Assembly: GCA_029964075.1 (NCBI GenBank)
Contig: CM057141.1
Span: 10,912,001-10,976,000, forward strand
Length of the DNA stretch: 64,000 bases
Origin: Patiria pectinifera
Lineage: Eukaryota > Echinodermata > Asteroidea > Valvatida > Asterinidae
Direction of reading: 5' to 3'
Under the pieces are notes generated by a model that was given only the letters and a program-made list of their open reading frames with translations, had not been told where the DNA came from and did not search any database. The translations under genes were made by a program, and so were the position numbers. Below, piece by piece: positions 1 through 13,719 of the stretch (positions are counted from its first letter, which is position 1; every line of letters begins with the position of its first letter).

Positions 1-3000
1 TTTAGTCATTTCGAAAAGAAATCGAGAAGGGCAACGGTGCATTTGCTGATATCTTTGTCTTGTCAGTTTTTGTGCGGGTTCAGTCATGCCCACAATGCTC
101 TGAGATGCCGTCATTTTTCCTGCGACCAGTGTTAATCTAGCGGCTGTCTCATCATCACGTCGGGCGTATGATTTTTGTTCTCATCACCCCCCCCCCTTCT
201 CTCTATTGCACCCTAGCGCATCACCACTCCCGCTTGTCTCGGCATATACGCTGGCGATAGATAGGCTGTAGAAGCGAGCCATCATTGTCACCGCACGCTG
301 TGTACAGGGGATGTTCGACTCCCCTAGAATTCTTCCGGTTGACCTCTCTGTGACCCCCAACTGGCAACCCCTCGCTTGACTAGTGCTCAAGAAAGCATGA
401 TGCCAATTGCGAGTCGTGGGGCCTGGGCTCTGCGTTGTAATTGCCATTGTGAGGAGTTTACCATGCATGAAGTGTGAAAAATGCACAAATGCTTCCCTGT
501 GCTCCGACGGAACAAAGAAAGGCCCCTGATTTATGTAGTATGTGCAGAGATCAAGATCTTTTTATCCCTCATATTTTAATGTTCCGTACACATATGCTTT
601 ACAATGCATAGTTGCATACACGTGTATGCACGGTATACATTATGTATTCATGATTCGCATGTCTTTTGTCACATCTTTGGCAAGATTTTTTTTGGGGGGG
701 GGAGTAAGAACAAAAACAAGTGTTATCAGACATTCAGTCTTGCTTTTTTTTTTGCCCTACTGAAAAAAATCTTACTTCTAATGGATTTTTTAAAAACCAA
801 ACTTGTTTACCCAAATGAAATCATTTGAAATGACACCACGTCCCCTTGAATGATGCTGATAGTTCTGTCTTCAAACCACAGTTGCTGCCTCCTAACATAA
901 CTGTGGAGATTCAGCCAAACCCACATTTATGCTCATTTTTTTTTGGTTTTAAAGAGTGGGTGAGTGATCGTCCTAGACAGCTGGAGTAGGCAACGAGACA
1001 CGTCCAAACGTTCTAGCCCGAGGCTCTTCCTAGCATTGCCTGACTCATGAGCTCAGTTAGTGTTTTAGGAGCCGGCTCCGATTGCCTGCGCATTTTTCTA
1101 CTAGCTTCTACTGCTACCGGTACAACCACTAGTACTTTTCCCTCCAGTTGCTTCACAATCGACGATGGGGCTAGCCTTGTTTTTTCAGTCCCGCAGGCAA
1201 TGTATCTGGGTACAACGGGGGCTCGGTAACTAGGTAACCAGCCAGTGGAACGTACTAGTAGCCACAGGGCACCAACAAGCATTTTTTTCTTCTTTATTTT
1301 TTGGCAGTTTGGCTCCTGCCATAGACTGTATAGCCAGGTCACCATCAGATTTAATCGGCCGTTGAGCATTTTTTTCTTCACAAGCTTAACCTGAACGGCA
1401 AAAGCCAGCGCGGGTGTTTGTGTTTTTCTAAGGATAAACTGCGAGGGTACAGTAGATCCCCCTTGCGATTTTCTCAGCCAGCTGAGGAATGGGTCCTGTG
1501 TACAGTACATAGCTCCATGTGTGTTTCACACCAGAGACAGAAAGAGGGTAGTAACAGTCTATGGCTATAAATAGTCTTTGGACCTATGGCCTTCTGAAGC
1601 CACTTGACCTTGGGGTCAAGGGGTCATCTTATGCTACCCAATCAGGTCAGGTGCGAGGTCAGGCCGATTGGATGGGGTTTCTTGTGCTGTATCTGCAGCT
1701 GGCTTGTTTTTGTTATGATTTATGAAATCGATGCTTGTTGGCAGATTTCTGTCTCAGATGTCAACAATGCAGCCACACACTGTGTTAACTTGGCTTCATT
1801 CTTGGGTACACATTTTTAGACCCTAGCTTGCTTTGGTTGAGCTAGACCCGAATTAGTGGTGTACATTTTTGGGTATAGGACTAGAACTGGGTACCCGATT
1901 GAAAAAACCCATAACGGGTGAACCGGTACCCGTTCAAGAAATGTGACCCCAAAATTCAAATCTCGGAAGTTTCTTTTCACAATGTTCAGATTGCTCATAA
2001 AGACCCGTGCGATAGTACTACCACATCGGTGTGTCAATGCAGCAATTCCTGTGTGTATTGTGAGCTTTATAGCTTTTTAGTGAAAACTGCAACTTTCGCG
2101 AGCATCACAAATGTGACGTCTGTTTTGTTTTTCATGTTGCGTGGTTTTTACTTCGAAAAAAAATCCCCACAAATGACAGACATCCAAAACCTTTCTTTTT
2201 CATTGTCTGAGAAGTTACTCAAAAAAGGAAGATTTTTTGTTGTTGTAGGAACAAAACAAACATGGACAATTTATTGGGAGAGAAGAAGTTTTTTTTTTTT
2301 TTTACAGAGCATGGGAAAAGCAACTTGATTAATCCCCCCACGCCAAAAAAATATATAAGGGAGGCCTTGCAACATCATACTTGCACGTTTTAAGGCCAGG
2401 AGCTCTGTTGTGAGATCCCTAATCACTTTCATCTAATATTCCCCAAGCTTCTCCCCATCTAACCTTGCAGTCAGATGCATCTAATTTCCTTCGTTGCCCT
2501 CAGCAATTTTCTTTTTTCCACTCCTTACGTCAATCAAATCAGATTAGCCGTTCTCTTTTTTTTCTGTTTGATAAAATAAAATAAAAAATTACAAAACAAA
2601 GTGACATACAACAGGTCTGCCCCACATATTTTCTAAATTTAGGATCTGTTTCTTTATATTTTTTGTCATAATTGCGACTGTCTGTACCGGTACCTTTGTT
2701 TTGAGGAAGGCTTAATTTCAAGTTGAGAATAATACCATGGAATGTTTTTGGCCTAATGCAGTTTTGATTTTCTTTGTTGCGTCTGTACATTCAGAACATT
2801 TCGCTCAATTGTAAAATTAGTCAGGAAATGTGTAGTTTTAAATTTGACCTTTGTGGAAGTTAAAGGGCTAAGTGTAGGGCTGTGCCAAGTATTCAGATAA
2901 TCTAATATTGGATCAGCCACCAAAGATCCGTAAAGCATTTCTCTGAGTTGAATATTCGAAACGTGTTCTTTTAATCCCATAAGTAGGGTTGTTTTGAATG

Positions 3001-3150
3001 TTTTGACAGTCACTTTCAAGCATGATTTGAGAGTTTCTGTGAAGAATATTAGCTCTGATTTGGATCTGCAAATTCTGTGAATTATTAGCTAGTCGGCTAC
3101 ATCGAAAAATAATCCATACTTATCACAAACAACATCCTTAACATTTTGTT
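1..3150. other. Non-coding DNA upstream of first visible GSE1 exon
   Basis: No supportable gene. The stretch is AT-rich with homopolymer runs (a C run near 187-198, a T run followed by a G run at 685-702, T runs near 2288). A more GC-rich, CpG-containing patch lies at 1010-1260; its 165-residue minus-strand frame (1013-1510) matches nothing I recognise and contains a lysine-rich low-complexity part. A CTATAAATAG word at about 1565 fits both a TATA box and a MEF2 site but has no other promoter context. At 1880-1935 the word GGGTACC and its complement recur, a small local palindromic patch. Confidence 0.5.
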
Positions 3151-3151
3151 A

Positions 3152-3440
3152 AGAGAGTAAAATCTGTCACGAGCCAATGTGGCCCATCAGGCCGGCGTTT
3201 ATCTCTGGTTTCAGTAGCATGAAACGACTGAGAATATTTCTACTCCCCCTGGATGGGATGCTAGTCCATCGCAGGTTACTCCCCAGCTAATGCTGGTACT
3301 CCTTTATACTCCTGGGTGGACAGAGGCAAGTGGGGGTGAAGTGGCTTGCCCAAGGACACAACATATGACCAGCAGCTGGATTCGAACCCCTGACCCTCTG
3401 ATTGTGAGTCAAGAACCCTAACCACTGGGCCACACTCCCA
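3152..3440 (-). mobile_element. tRNA-derived SINE, antisense copy
   Basis: Read on the minus strand, the head near 3440 has a tRNA-like A-box region (GTGGCCCAGTGGTTAGG) and a B-box (GGTTCGAATCC), the internal RNA polymerase III promoter of tRNA-derived SINEs. The body continues with CCTTGGGCAAGCCACTT and then a segment around CTGCGATGGACTAGCATCCC, which I remember as common in marine deuterostome SINE or LINE tails. The copy ends at about 3152. It lies antisense to GSE1, in the upstream intron or flank. The family name is not assigned; boundaries are good to about 10 bases. Confidence 0.75.
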
Positions 3441-3639
3441 GAACAGGCACTGAGGCACATGCAAAGTTCGATCGATGATCCATTTGATTCCTGATTGGTG
3501 ATGCAGTTTAGTCTGGCACTCATAAAATAATTGAGTATTCAATTGAATCCAAGTTCAGAGAATCGAATACATGTATTTTAATTGTTCGAAAATGCACAGC
3601 ACTAGCCATATATTACCCAAACCTTCCAAAAACCTCTTT

Positions 3640-3985
3640 ACAAAATGGAGGATTTTGCAGGATTGAGGATATATAGCAAAAGTGTGTGGCTGATTTTGGA
3701 GGATGCACTTTTTCAAGGTCTTAGGCCGGACATTGTGTTGTTTATGCTCAGCCGTGCATAAATTTAGGCCTACATTATACTTGAAATCCTCCGCACTGCT
3801 CCAGGATGTCACTGGCTCTGCCTCAACATATTGACAGTGATTGCTGGAGGATTTTGTAGGATTGAGGCAATGGTCACCCCTCCAAGGACCACATTCAAGA
3901 AATAGTGGATGATTTTGGAGGATTGAGGCTACATGCAACTTTTACATGGAGGCAGTTGGAAAATTTTGCAGGATTGCATGATTGA
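3640..3985 (+). repeat. Degenerate interspersed 22-bp repeat
   Basis: The phrase GGAGGATTTTGCAGGATTG, usually followed by AGG, recurs with small changes near 3648, 3846, 3909 and 3958, with unrelated sequence between copies. Fragments (GGAGGATT) also occur near 3700 and 4692. The spacing is irregular, so it is a decayed satellite or a multiply duplicated short word rather than a clean tandem array. Confidence 0.5.
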
Positions 3986-6900
3986 TGTACAGCATGAGAA
4001 AATTCTGAAATGTTTGCGCATCTGAGCTCTGATTTCTCACCGTCAAGTTAGCTTCATTTGAATAATCCCCACGATCACAAACTCGCTCCCTATTTTACTT
4101 GAACTCGCCTGGTCAAGAATAAGTACAGCTCGACATTGTCTTGTACTTTCAGCTTCAATCCCCGAAACAAACATTTCTGCTCCACCGTTTCCCATCGCCT
4201 GTTTCATCTGGTTGTTTACCTGTGCATTTTGTGTGCCAAATTTACGCAAAAAGTTCAACCTTGGAATGGAATTTATTAAAGCGCCTTCTAGTCGGTGGCT
4301 CGGTAAAGGCACAGGTACCCACGCGTGATTGCAGTTTGACCATACGCGGTTGCGTCAGGGCATACTCAATTTTACCGGTGATTTGTCCACGGGAAGAGTT
4401 CACTTGGCTAATCATTATCTGACCTGTTGGCACTTCGTTGTATTTTTTTGGGTATTTTTTAACGTGTAATCGAGGAGAAAAAAGTACGGAACTCTGTGCT
4501 TTGGTGGAAATTTGAAGAGGAATTGATCACCATTTGTTTGGGAAATAATCTGTGAAGTTTTGCGTTTGTGTTTTTTGCACATTTGTACCAAAAGAGGAAA
4601 AGTTTGGGGGTTGGAGCGGTGGTAGGGATTGGTTTCTGTTAGTGTTTACATGAATATCAAATTGGAAATTGATGAATTTCTTTCAAACTTACAGGAGGAT
4701 TTTGTAAGTTTTTTTCTGGTTTCAGGAATTTAATAAATATCCCGTCCGAAATCGGGAAATTGTGAGATTTCACCATAAAAGGCTCTGTCTCTGTGAAATG
4801 TTACCATAAAAAATATATACATGTGTAAAGGTCTGTGTATGCATTTAACATGCAGATACAAGAATCATACATTTATTTTCTAAACAAAAGCAATACATCG
4901 TCATTTAAAGGTGTATAGGATCATTTGCAAGCTGTATTGTTGTGCAATGTGTATGGCAGTAAGCCGGTGAGCAACCCCTTCACACATAGCAAATTTGGGG
5001 TTCACAATTTGAACAGAAAACTCTTAACTGAACAGTGTCTTCCTGAAATGACATCACAGCCGCAGCCCTCAGTTGTCCAGAAAAGCATGCATGGAACATT
5101 ATTAAATGCTTAAAACAGTGCACTTTTCAGTAAAAATTAACCAAAAAGGGAGTTTCGTACATTTAAGAAGATTAGAAAAGTTGCTCAAAATGTGTTCCTA
5201 AGAATAATTCATCGCATGGACCTTTTAAGGTTGATCACAATAGCACTGTAGTTGCAGTTATCATATTTGTTCTTAAGGATTTCGACATTAGAAATCCAGA
5301 GTAATTGAACCGTCCGGCTGCCCTGACCTCCTTCACAAGACAAGTCAATACGATTGTATAACCTTTCTGCGCGCAAACATTTTTGTTATCATTATATGCT
5401 GACCATCTGTTCCCACAGGTGTGCTTCAGACAAAGGCATCAAAAGGCATAATTTCCCGATAATAGAGGGAAACTCACTGAACCTGACGTTTTACTCGTTT
5501 CAGAGTCTCCCCTTTCAAGTGTTGAACATGCGAGAGTGAAACCCGACGCGGCGGAGTTGGCATATTTGCGTGCCAATTTTACAAGGCCAAAAGAATTCGT
5601 TTTACATCGACATTGACAGTTGCACAGATCACCGGAAGATTAAGTGGTGTTGTGTAGGCTATATTACTGAAGTGATGTGCTCAGGTAGCCTTGAAAATAG
5701 ATGCGGGAAAAAAAACAAACTGAAAAAGGTCGCAGCGTCGTTAGACTGCAGAAAGGTTGCTGAATCGCTGTTTAATTGACCTATCGCGGTAGAATTCCGT
5801 TAGAATCGCGTCAACGCAGCTTGTAAAATATTGTCCAATTACATGATATACAAATGGACGCGGAACGCGCAAAATCTGAGAGAACAAAACGTAGTGTACA
5901 AAAACTCCACAGGGTTGTCTTAGGGGCGTGGCTAACTCGCAAAGAGCGATGGGTCAATTTCCACATGAGTTGGTTAGTGGGATCGCTTGTTTCGTCCAAG
6001 AAAATTTCCTAAGGATGGAATTACATGTATATTCTTAATGTTTACATTCATGCATCACACATTTTTTTTTAAACACAAGACCATGCATAGAACTGTGAAA
6101 GAAAGAAAAGAGGATGAGCTATCCGCTTGTTCACAGGTACCCCCTCACCGGCAAAGAAAGTACAGTTGGGGGTAACCGACCGAAGCCATCTTGCCTGACT
6201 GCAATTTTGCCGCGACGCGTGGCCGTACCACTGCGTGTACATAGTACAAAATCCGTTGGTGTACGTGCGTCACACACAAGGAACGGTGCGCGTCAACCAG
6301 CTAAATGTCCCGCCCATGAGACGTCGTTGCTAGGTAAAAGGGTGCCCTCTTTTATTGGCGCACGGAGCCCATAGTAGGATTTGTATTGTTTTGTGGAACC
6401 AACTCAATTGAGTGTACAGTGTGATAAACAGCTCTTTTTTAGGAATCCAATTTACTCTCTGTTCTAAATTAATGAAGTTTCTCCGATAACAAATGAGTTT
6501 TTGACCAGGTGGTTTAGAGAAACACCTATCTGCTGTGCAAATTCAATTTATTGCCGTGTCTATTCAAATTTATTTTTGGATCCAGTGTGGCAGGCTTTGG
6601 AAGCTGAAATCTTGGCTATTTTGGGATCACGCTTTGTGTGCTTCATACCAAGGCCCAATTTCATAGAGCCATGCATGTAAGCACAAATTTGTGTGTTGAA
6701 TGGTAGGTCTACTGGTAGCAGGTTATTCATTGCAAAGTAAAAACCGTTCAGCAATTGTTTTTGCTAAAAGTTGTAAGTGAGCAAAAAATGACTCATTTGC
6801 CTAAATAGCAAGGCAGGCCGCAGGCGCGAGATTTGTCAGGATTTTTCCTGATCTGAGGATTTAAATGAAATACCTTTGAAATGTGAAGTTTGTTTCGTTT

Positions 6901-9900
6901 GCTGTAGAACAAACGAAATGGGTATTGTAAGGTCAAAGGAGTGCCCGTAGGCAAGTACGGTACATGTACAAACATACCCTAGACACTACATTGCTCTAGG
7001 ACCCCCTCAACCCCTCCGACGATTATTTGTGGATTTTCATTTTCTCCCAATCTCACCCCTGGTTTGAGCAAAAGCACATTTACTGCGTCTTTAATGGTAA
7101 ACCAATGTTCGAAATAAGGTTTGCAGTAAAGTAGGCCACCGCCATATCATGTGCTTCGCAGAGCCACTGGCGAGGAAATATCATTGTGCATGGGTTTCTT
7201 GGCCAGCGTCTGCTAGCCCTCATGTGCATGCGTTTACAATGTACATTGCACGGAATCTACAGTTACCGCTCCACGAGCCAGAAAAAATTATGTGCGATGC
7301 GCAAAAGAAACTGGGTCAAATTTGGCCATTACTCCATATCCCGTCGCATCGACTAAGGGCATCGAATTCCCAGGAGGTATTACTTTGCGTTGATTGCATT
7401 CAAGTGTAGCCGCTCGCCGCCGGTTTTATGAGGCTTCGCAAATTTTTCAAGTTTTTTTTTTTGGGGGGGGAACTTAAAGTCAGATTGCTGTGCTGTAGTT
7501 TGAGTCTTCCCCCCCCCCCATTCCCTGAGTAATACTGAAATATGTGGCGTTAATAGGAATCAATTTGTAGTAATACCAAGGTTGTGTTGACTGGGTACTT
7601 TAAATTTGTAGGAATCTGAATGTTTCTTGGCAGCTGACAATGAAAGGGAAGGAATGTATACATTGTTGCTGAAGGACTTGAACTCCAGAACCAAGGATAT
7701 GTTTAGAAGCTGTGATCTGATGGCACCCAGACATTGATTGAGTTCAAACCCCTTTACGTGGTTAGTGAGGGAACCAGTGGCGGCGCCAGACTCTAAAAAA
7801 AAATTTGAGGGAAGGGGGAGGGGGAAATGGGGGGGAAAGCAAATAATTTTGGGGGGCAGTCAAAAAAAATCTCAAGCCTGTGTACCTGCGAGCGTACCAT
7901 TGTCAATGGTCCGGAAATAAGCCACTAGAACAACTTAGAGGTGTAGTCGTTTTTAGGAATGAGAAATGTATCAAACCGCAGAATGGTGTATAACAAATGT
8001 ATAACAAACGTACAAAGACGTTGACTGCACACTACCTAAAGCTGTATAAATGCATAGGGGGCAAATGCCCCATGGGCCCCCTTAAGCACCCCCACTGGAG
8101 GGAACCCATAATCTACATACAGGTTCACAGTAGCAATGGATCCTGTAACCTTGATTATTATGACTTTGGACCGAATTATTGATTGAGATATTTTTCAATT
8201 TGTGGCTCATTTCTTTTAGCGCCTTTGGGATAGATTTTGAGTTGAACTAGGAGCAAGCTTGGCAAACGCAAAACATGTGCTTACACAGAATGTAGATGCA
8301 TAGATCATGGTGGAAAGTTACCCACAATGCATTGCATGTCATCCACAATAATTTGGCAAAAGGATGTACTCTTTGATAATGCGGTGGGTTTTAAAAAGTT
8401 TTAGTCAGGTTTTTCACGGAAACCAATCTCCCCCCATTTTTACTCCAGCAGCCAATGTCAACAGTACGTAATGCCATGGGTACAATGTCAGTTACACATT
8501 TGTTGCGCAGCTATCCAGTAAATAGACAATCGTTTTCACGAAACCTGGCAACCTTGACAACTTGACAAGTAAAAACGACAAGTAAATACAACAGTACCTT
8601 TTCTTTCTCAATCATTATTTGTTGCGCAAGCCGCGGACTTGCACACAGTGAAACTTATGTGAAATGTGTCATACATGTAGTGGAAACATTGCACCCACGT
8701 GGAATGTTGCTCAACTTAAATGCCGTAAAATATGGAGGTTCCCATTCCGTAAAGTTTCATGACATCGATCGTCAGATTTATCTTCTGCACGCCCTCCATT
8801 ATATGTATCTGTGATACTGTGTACACATGTTGTGTACTTCTTGCTTCAGTGAACCCTGGCCATTTGCATAAACTATCCTGGGATGAGTTGTCGGCAATTC
8901 ATGCATTACTAATTTTTTTCTCTTACATAAATTAGAAATTGATGAAAAAAATTTACAAAAGATATTGACGCGCATTGAGGCTTGGCTTCATAGCTGTATA
9001 TACACGTACATGCCTCGCCAAAGGAAAAAAAGTAACAAAAAGGGCATGGTGCATGCACAGTATACACATATTAATAATGATAATGGGTATTTATAAAGTG
9101 CACGTATCCACCGTTATTGGTGCTCAAGGCCCTACATCATAATCACCCTGCTCATTGGGCCAATCAAACATTCCACATTCCATGTATTGGGTATCCACTC
9201 TTTAACCCTCATTTTGTTCGATCAGTCACATACAGTCAAAAATTCATCCTGTTCCCCTGCCATGCCTTAGACTTAGACTAGTCACCAACAGTCAAATCAC
9301 ATTTCATGTAGGCCCTGTGACAGTCAAATTCCACCAACGGACAAAAGTGGGTATCTGGCAGGCACAGCTGGCTTATCAATCACCTGCAGTCAAAGCATAG
9401 CTACATGAATGTCAGGTTTCATAACAATCACAGCCAGTAGAATCCTGCTTTATGAAGGCAGGGAGCACTCAACTGTTAAAACAGTCACTTGATTTATTTT
9501 GAAAGCTGAGCTGGCCTTGTTGAAACTACTGCCAGCCAGAGAAGGAGGGTTTAATTGAATGATGCAAACAAAATTGCCTTAAAAATCAGAGCACACATAA
9601 ATGAGTCATTTTCATTGGCAAAAAACGGTATTCATTTTATATGGCACAATTGACATTTTGTTTTAATCAGTCAGGTTGGCAGATAATTAGTGCAACATAC
9701 TTAAGATACTTATGATTAAGATTTTTGTTTTCCTTAAAAATCTGAGTTTTTAGGAATAAGGAAGACCTATGGAAGTGAAGCCATCAATGTCAATGTTCCC
9801 TTCCAGGTGCTAAATAGGGAGCTACAATTTTTTTATTCACAATTGTTGATTTGCTTTTTATCAGTATAATTCACGGTCAATTTGCATGGCAACAAAAAAG

Positions 9901-11049
9901 CAACGAATATTCCTTTTAAAGAAATGTAGCCCAGTTGATTATATGGTGAGTTTTATTGGAAACTTATTTTGAGTATATGTCTTTTCGGGGTATACCTTTT
10001 GGAAAACTCACATAATGGAAATTTTGGACATTTTATGCCACCATAGCGCCAGAATATGTTGGTAAAATGTCGCCAACATGCGAAGACTAGTGGATGTCTC
10101 ACACTGCGCATGTGCAGCAAGTAACCCCCAAGTGACTACACCGGCAAAAGGCTATGAACATACCCTACGTGCGTAAGTGTTGTGCCAGCTGTGGTACAAA
10201 GGAGCTGTCCCATGAGGAATTATTTGAACAATAGCTGGAACAATACTTTCGCCATTGAAGGGGGTCTCCGTGAGTGCTTGGAATGGTCTAATCTCATGCT
10301 TACAGGCTCATCCAGAACTACGGTACATGAACATGCTCAAGTATGTAAAGGGTTAGTGCAGAAATACTGCGTTACACCATGGAGCTATGTGTTTTATAGC
10401 TCTATGGTTATACGTGTAGGTAGCACTATAGTATACAAATATTGAATGCTTCGAGTGGTGTAGTAAAACTAGCCTCCCGAGGTGATCCATGGACATTAAT
10501 CTGAACACGGCTGAAATAAACTTCAATTTCAACACAAAATTGGTGGAAAATGTATTTCTCTCTTAAAAACTACCCCTTCACGAAATGTTTGAACCCAAGT
10601 CTGCGGTGCGCTCTCTTTGGAATAATACGCGCTACGCACAACGCGCAACGCACACACCAGCATGCATTTGCACACAAATACCGCGCCGTGGAAATAGTAC
10701 TTTGGTTGCTAATGGTATAGTACTTTGGTTGCTATGCGCATAGTCATTTTTGGCCGTGCACAGAAAGATAGCAAAATTAGAAAGTAACATGTGACTCGCT
10801 CTCGGCCAATAAAGACACAGAATCTGTGGGTGAGGTGTTATAATGCAGAATGGTTATTACATGTATGTACATGTATACATTGTACACACTGTACACTAGC
10901 CCAGGTGGACTCCCTTTCCTCCCTACGTGCAATGAAGACTTCGTCCAACCTGGGCTAACTGTACACCTACAAAAAATGTATGTACACGTAAGCACCAAAT
11001 TCTGTGGATAACGCAGCTAAAGAAACTTGAGGTTTCATTTGAATGTATT
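3986..11049. other. Non-coding DNA with weak repeat traces
   Basis: No exon can be supported. CpG-containing unique-looking patches occur at 4040-4400, 5290-5560 and 6100-6380. The patch near 6145-6175 carries a GTACCCCCTCA word followed by a short purine stretch, resembling the repeat at 15985, 54762 and 56085. A SINE or microsatellite tail fragment lies at 9066-9150. At 10695-10735 an 18-bp phrase (ATAGTACTTTGGTTGCTA) is directly duplicated. T/G and C homopolymer runs lie at 7451-7470 and 7507-7519. Confidence 0.45.
9066..9150. repeat. SINE-tail-like fragment
   Basis: The sequence runs TTAATAATGATAATGGG, then a TTTATAAAGTGCAC block, then GGTGCTCAAGGCCCTA. This is the pattern of a decayed ATT-repeat tail joined to a 'TATAAAGCGC...CAAGGCGCT' module, also seen at 45138-45238. 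It is short and diverged. Confidence 0.4.
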
Positions 11050-11591
11050 TTAAAGGGAATGTACATCATTGGCTTTTGCTGTAATTCTCAGATATGAACT
11101 ATTTGAGGGGTTAGTATAATAGATCAAATATTGTTACACCGACATGTTTGAAGTTTTGTGTTCAAAAATGCTGGAAAAACCAAGAAAAACAAAAACGTTC
11201 AAGTAGTCTGGTTCCCTGACTCCACTAAAGATGAAATGGATCAATTTATAGATGCCAGAAAAAATGTACATGTAAGGTAAGGGAACCAGTCCAGCTGGCC
11301 TGCACCTGTTCATGAACATGTAACCAATAGCAAACAAAATTTGGACCCAAAAAAATGGTAAATTTGGAGCAGTAGTTGAATATAGTTAGGTTTTTCCAAC
11401 AGTGGTCAGCTGACCACCGTTGGAAATATATAAAAAAATACCATTTTCTTGAAAATGACTTCACACCAGGTGCCATAATTTTACAGGATACTTTAGACTG
11501 TCATTTACCAACATCCTATTAAGGTACTTCGTAAAAATTTGGTAGTTTTGTTTTTCGATGTTTGCAAATGTTGTATATATATTCCCTTTAA
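11050..11591 (+). mobile_element. TTAA-flanked MITE, copy 1 (about 534 bp)
   Basis: The element at 11054-11587 begins AGGGAATGTA and ends TATATTCCCT, imperfect terminal inverted repeats, and has TTAA immediately outside both ends (11050-11053 and 11588-11591). A second full-length copy lies in the opposite orientation at 47175-47705 and is also flanked by TTAA. TTAA duplications are typical of piggyBac-type transposition, but the AGGG terminus is not the canonical CCC of piggyBac, so the superfamily is unproven. There is no transposase frame. A 34-bp near-perfect palindrome sits inside at 11393-11426. Low-complexity ACATGTAC words follow the 3' end. Confidence 0.75.
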
Positions 11592-13719
11592 GTACATGTG
11601 CTGAATATACATATGTATGTGTACAAGTTTTATATGAAAACATGTACCGGCACATAGTATGTATGCATGTTAATGTATGTGAATGCACATAACAAGTCTC
11701 TTTACTGACTGTGCAATGTGCATGTACCGTACATGTACATCCACCAGTACTGCACAGTGGAAAGTAAACGTGTGCCCTTCATATTCCCATAACAAGACTC
11801 TCTGGCATGACACTGTTTGGCCACAATGACCGACCAAGTTCAACCTCATCTACTGACCGTTAGGTCAAGCCGGTCAGTGTCCTTGCTGGCTGGACAGCTG
11901 GATTGTTAAGTCACCTCCAGCGATAAACAGCTGGACTTGACCTGATGATGAGGTGAAACTGCTGAGATTTGATTTTTGTTTTTTGTCTATTGGCTATTAT
12001 GATGCTGTTTGGTGGATTTTTTTTTTTTTTTTGCCAGGGGTTTTACAATTTACATAGTGGAACAAGTGGACTATGTAATGGTTTGTAGAACCAGCAGTAG
12101 TTACATCTCAATTGCATATCTGACTAGCATTTGTCTCTTAATTAAATATTTGAAGAATGCGAGTGGTTTCAAGGAGATGATGAAAAACGTATCAGCAAGT
12201 TGCGTGGTTTTTATTGTTTGTCAAATGCCATAGATGAATGCCACTTTCGCGCATGATCTGAGAGCTTCCATGAGGAATATTAACGTGAATTTCTTTTAAA
12301 ATCAGTCAACTATCAGCCGTTGCACTACCTTCCCGTCAAATATCAGCCATTCTGCTGCTTGTTCTTAATATTATTTTAACAAACTTTTCGTCAATTTATT
12401 TGACAAGGGCAGGTGCTTGCAAATCCCAATCGGAGGCCAGTTTGGGCTGCCCAAATATTTGAGTATGCAATCAAGTCCATGTCGGAAAAATTAAATAATA
12501 AATTATTCAAAAATGCACAGCCCCAGAATATGAATAATCAGTAACGAATCATAACGTACTGGTATATTGTATGACTATGAACACTCCTTTCGTGACCTTC
12601 CTGTTGGCCTACACGTTATAGACTGCGTAATAGAACTGTTTTGTTTATTTTGTGGGGGAAGGGGCACTTGCCCCCCAGACTTATCCAAGTGCCCCTTTTA
12701 CGGACATAAATGTGCCCCCTCCTCGAGCATTAATGTGCCCCCTCGAGATGAAAATAAAACTGGCCCTAAAATTTCGGGTAATTTGTTTTCCTTAACAATT
12801 TCCCCAAAATGGCATAGAGAGTTAACGGGGAATATGAAAACCAAGACCCAAACCCCTTACATTGCACCCTGTAAATGGGCACATAATGCGTAGTTTGCAT
12901 AATTGCCGGTTTTGAAGAGCGCCCCCTATTGTGGAAGATGGTACCAGCTGCCTCTCCCATCCCCAACCCACTATTTGATTTTACGGAGGCCAAGTGTCCT
13001 GTTAAAAAACGTGTCGACATTTCAGCACGAATGTGCAAGTGCCCTTCTTTGGTGATGGCCCCCCCCCCCCCAGTTTGAAAACCGTTCCGCCGCTGCTGCC
13101 TCTGAAAATATGATATTTCTTTTGTGCCCATACATGTACCTTACAAAAGATAGGCCTGGGCTACTGTCGGGCTGCAAATAATTACAAATTTGTTTAATAA
13201 TTAATGCATAAAGAAGCGGGGGCACAATTTTGTGTTTGATGTCTCATTCAAAAGTGAATACCTCTTGTATTTTTTTTTTTCGGGGGGGGGGGTTTAAACC
13301 AAAAAAATAGCATGGTGAGAGGCATCTCTAAAAGATGAAGTACTGGTTGTAAGTTGTAAATTAGTGATAACATGTAAATGTTTATGCTCGTGTACTTGTG
13401 CGTATTCAAGTCATTGCATTATACATGGTGTACATGTGCTGTAGTGCCTAAGGGTCTTCTTATAATTACTTTGCTGTCTTGCCTTTATGTCTTCTTTTTC
13501 GTACTGTAGTGCATTTCAATACGTTTCTTCAATAAAATCTCCTTATATTTTAATTTTTTTTATTTCTACTTTGCAAATGTACCGGTACAGATAAAATGTA
13601 CTCAATGTAGTGTATTAAATTTAAAAAAAAAGTAGTTAAAGTGGGAAAATAAGTCCAATCAACTCGGATCAAAATTACAGTAATTGCCAATGTTATTTGT
13701 AATTAGTCACAAATAAAGT
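11592..13719. other. Non-coding DNA with G/C-run repeat module
   Basis: No gene seen. Between 12640 and 13080 there is a repetitive segment rich in GTGCCCC phrases, ending in a run of C at 13059-13071. It includes GGTTTTGAAGAGCGCCCCC at about 12908, a phrase repeated almost exactly near 20812-20832 together with the following GGAAGATGGT. A second G run follows a T run at 13268-13291. The rest is AT-rich. Confidence 0.45.

Noticed and set aside
1013..1510. 165-codon minus-strand frame as a gene
   Set aside because: It includes lysine-rich translation of T runs, has no recognisable domain and no splice or promoter support.
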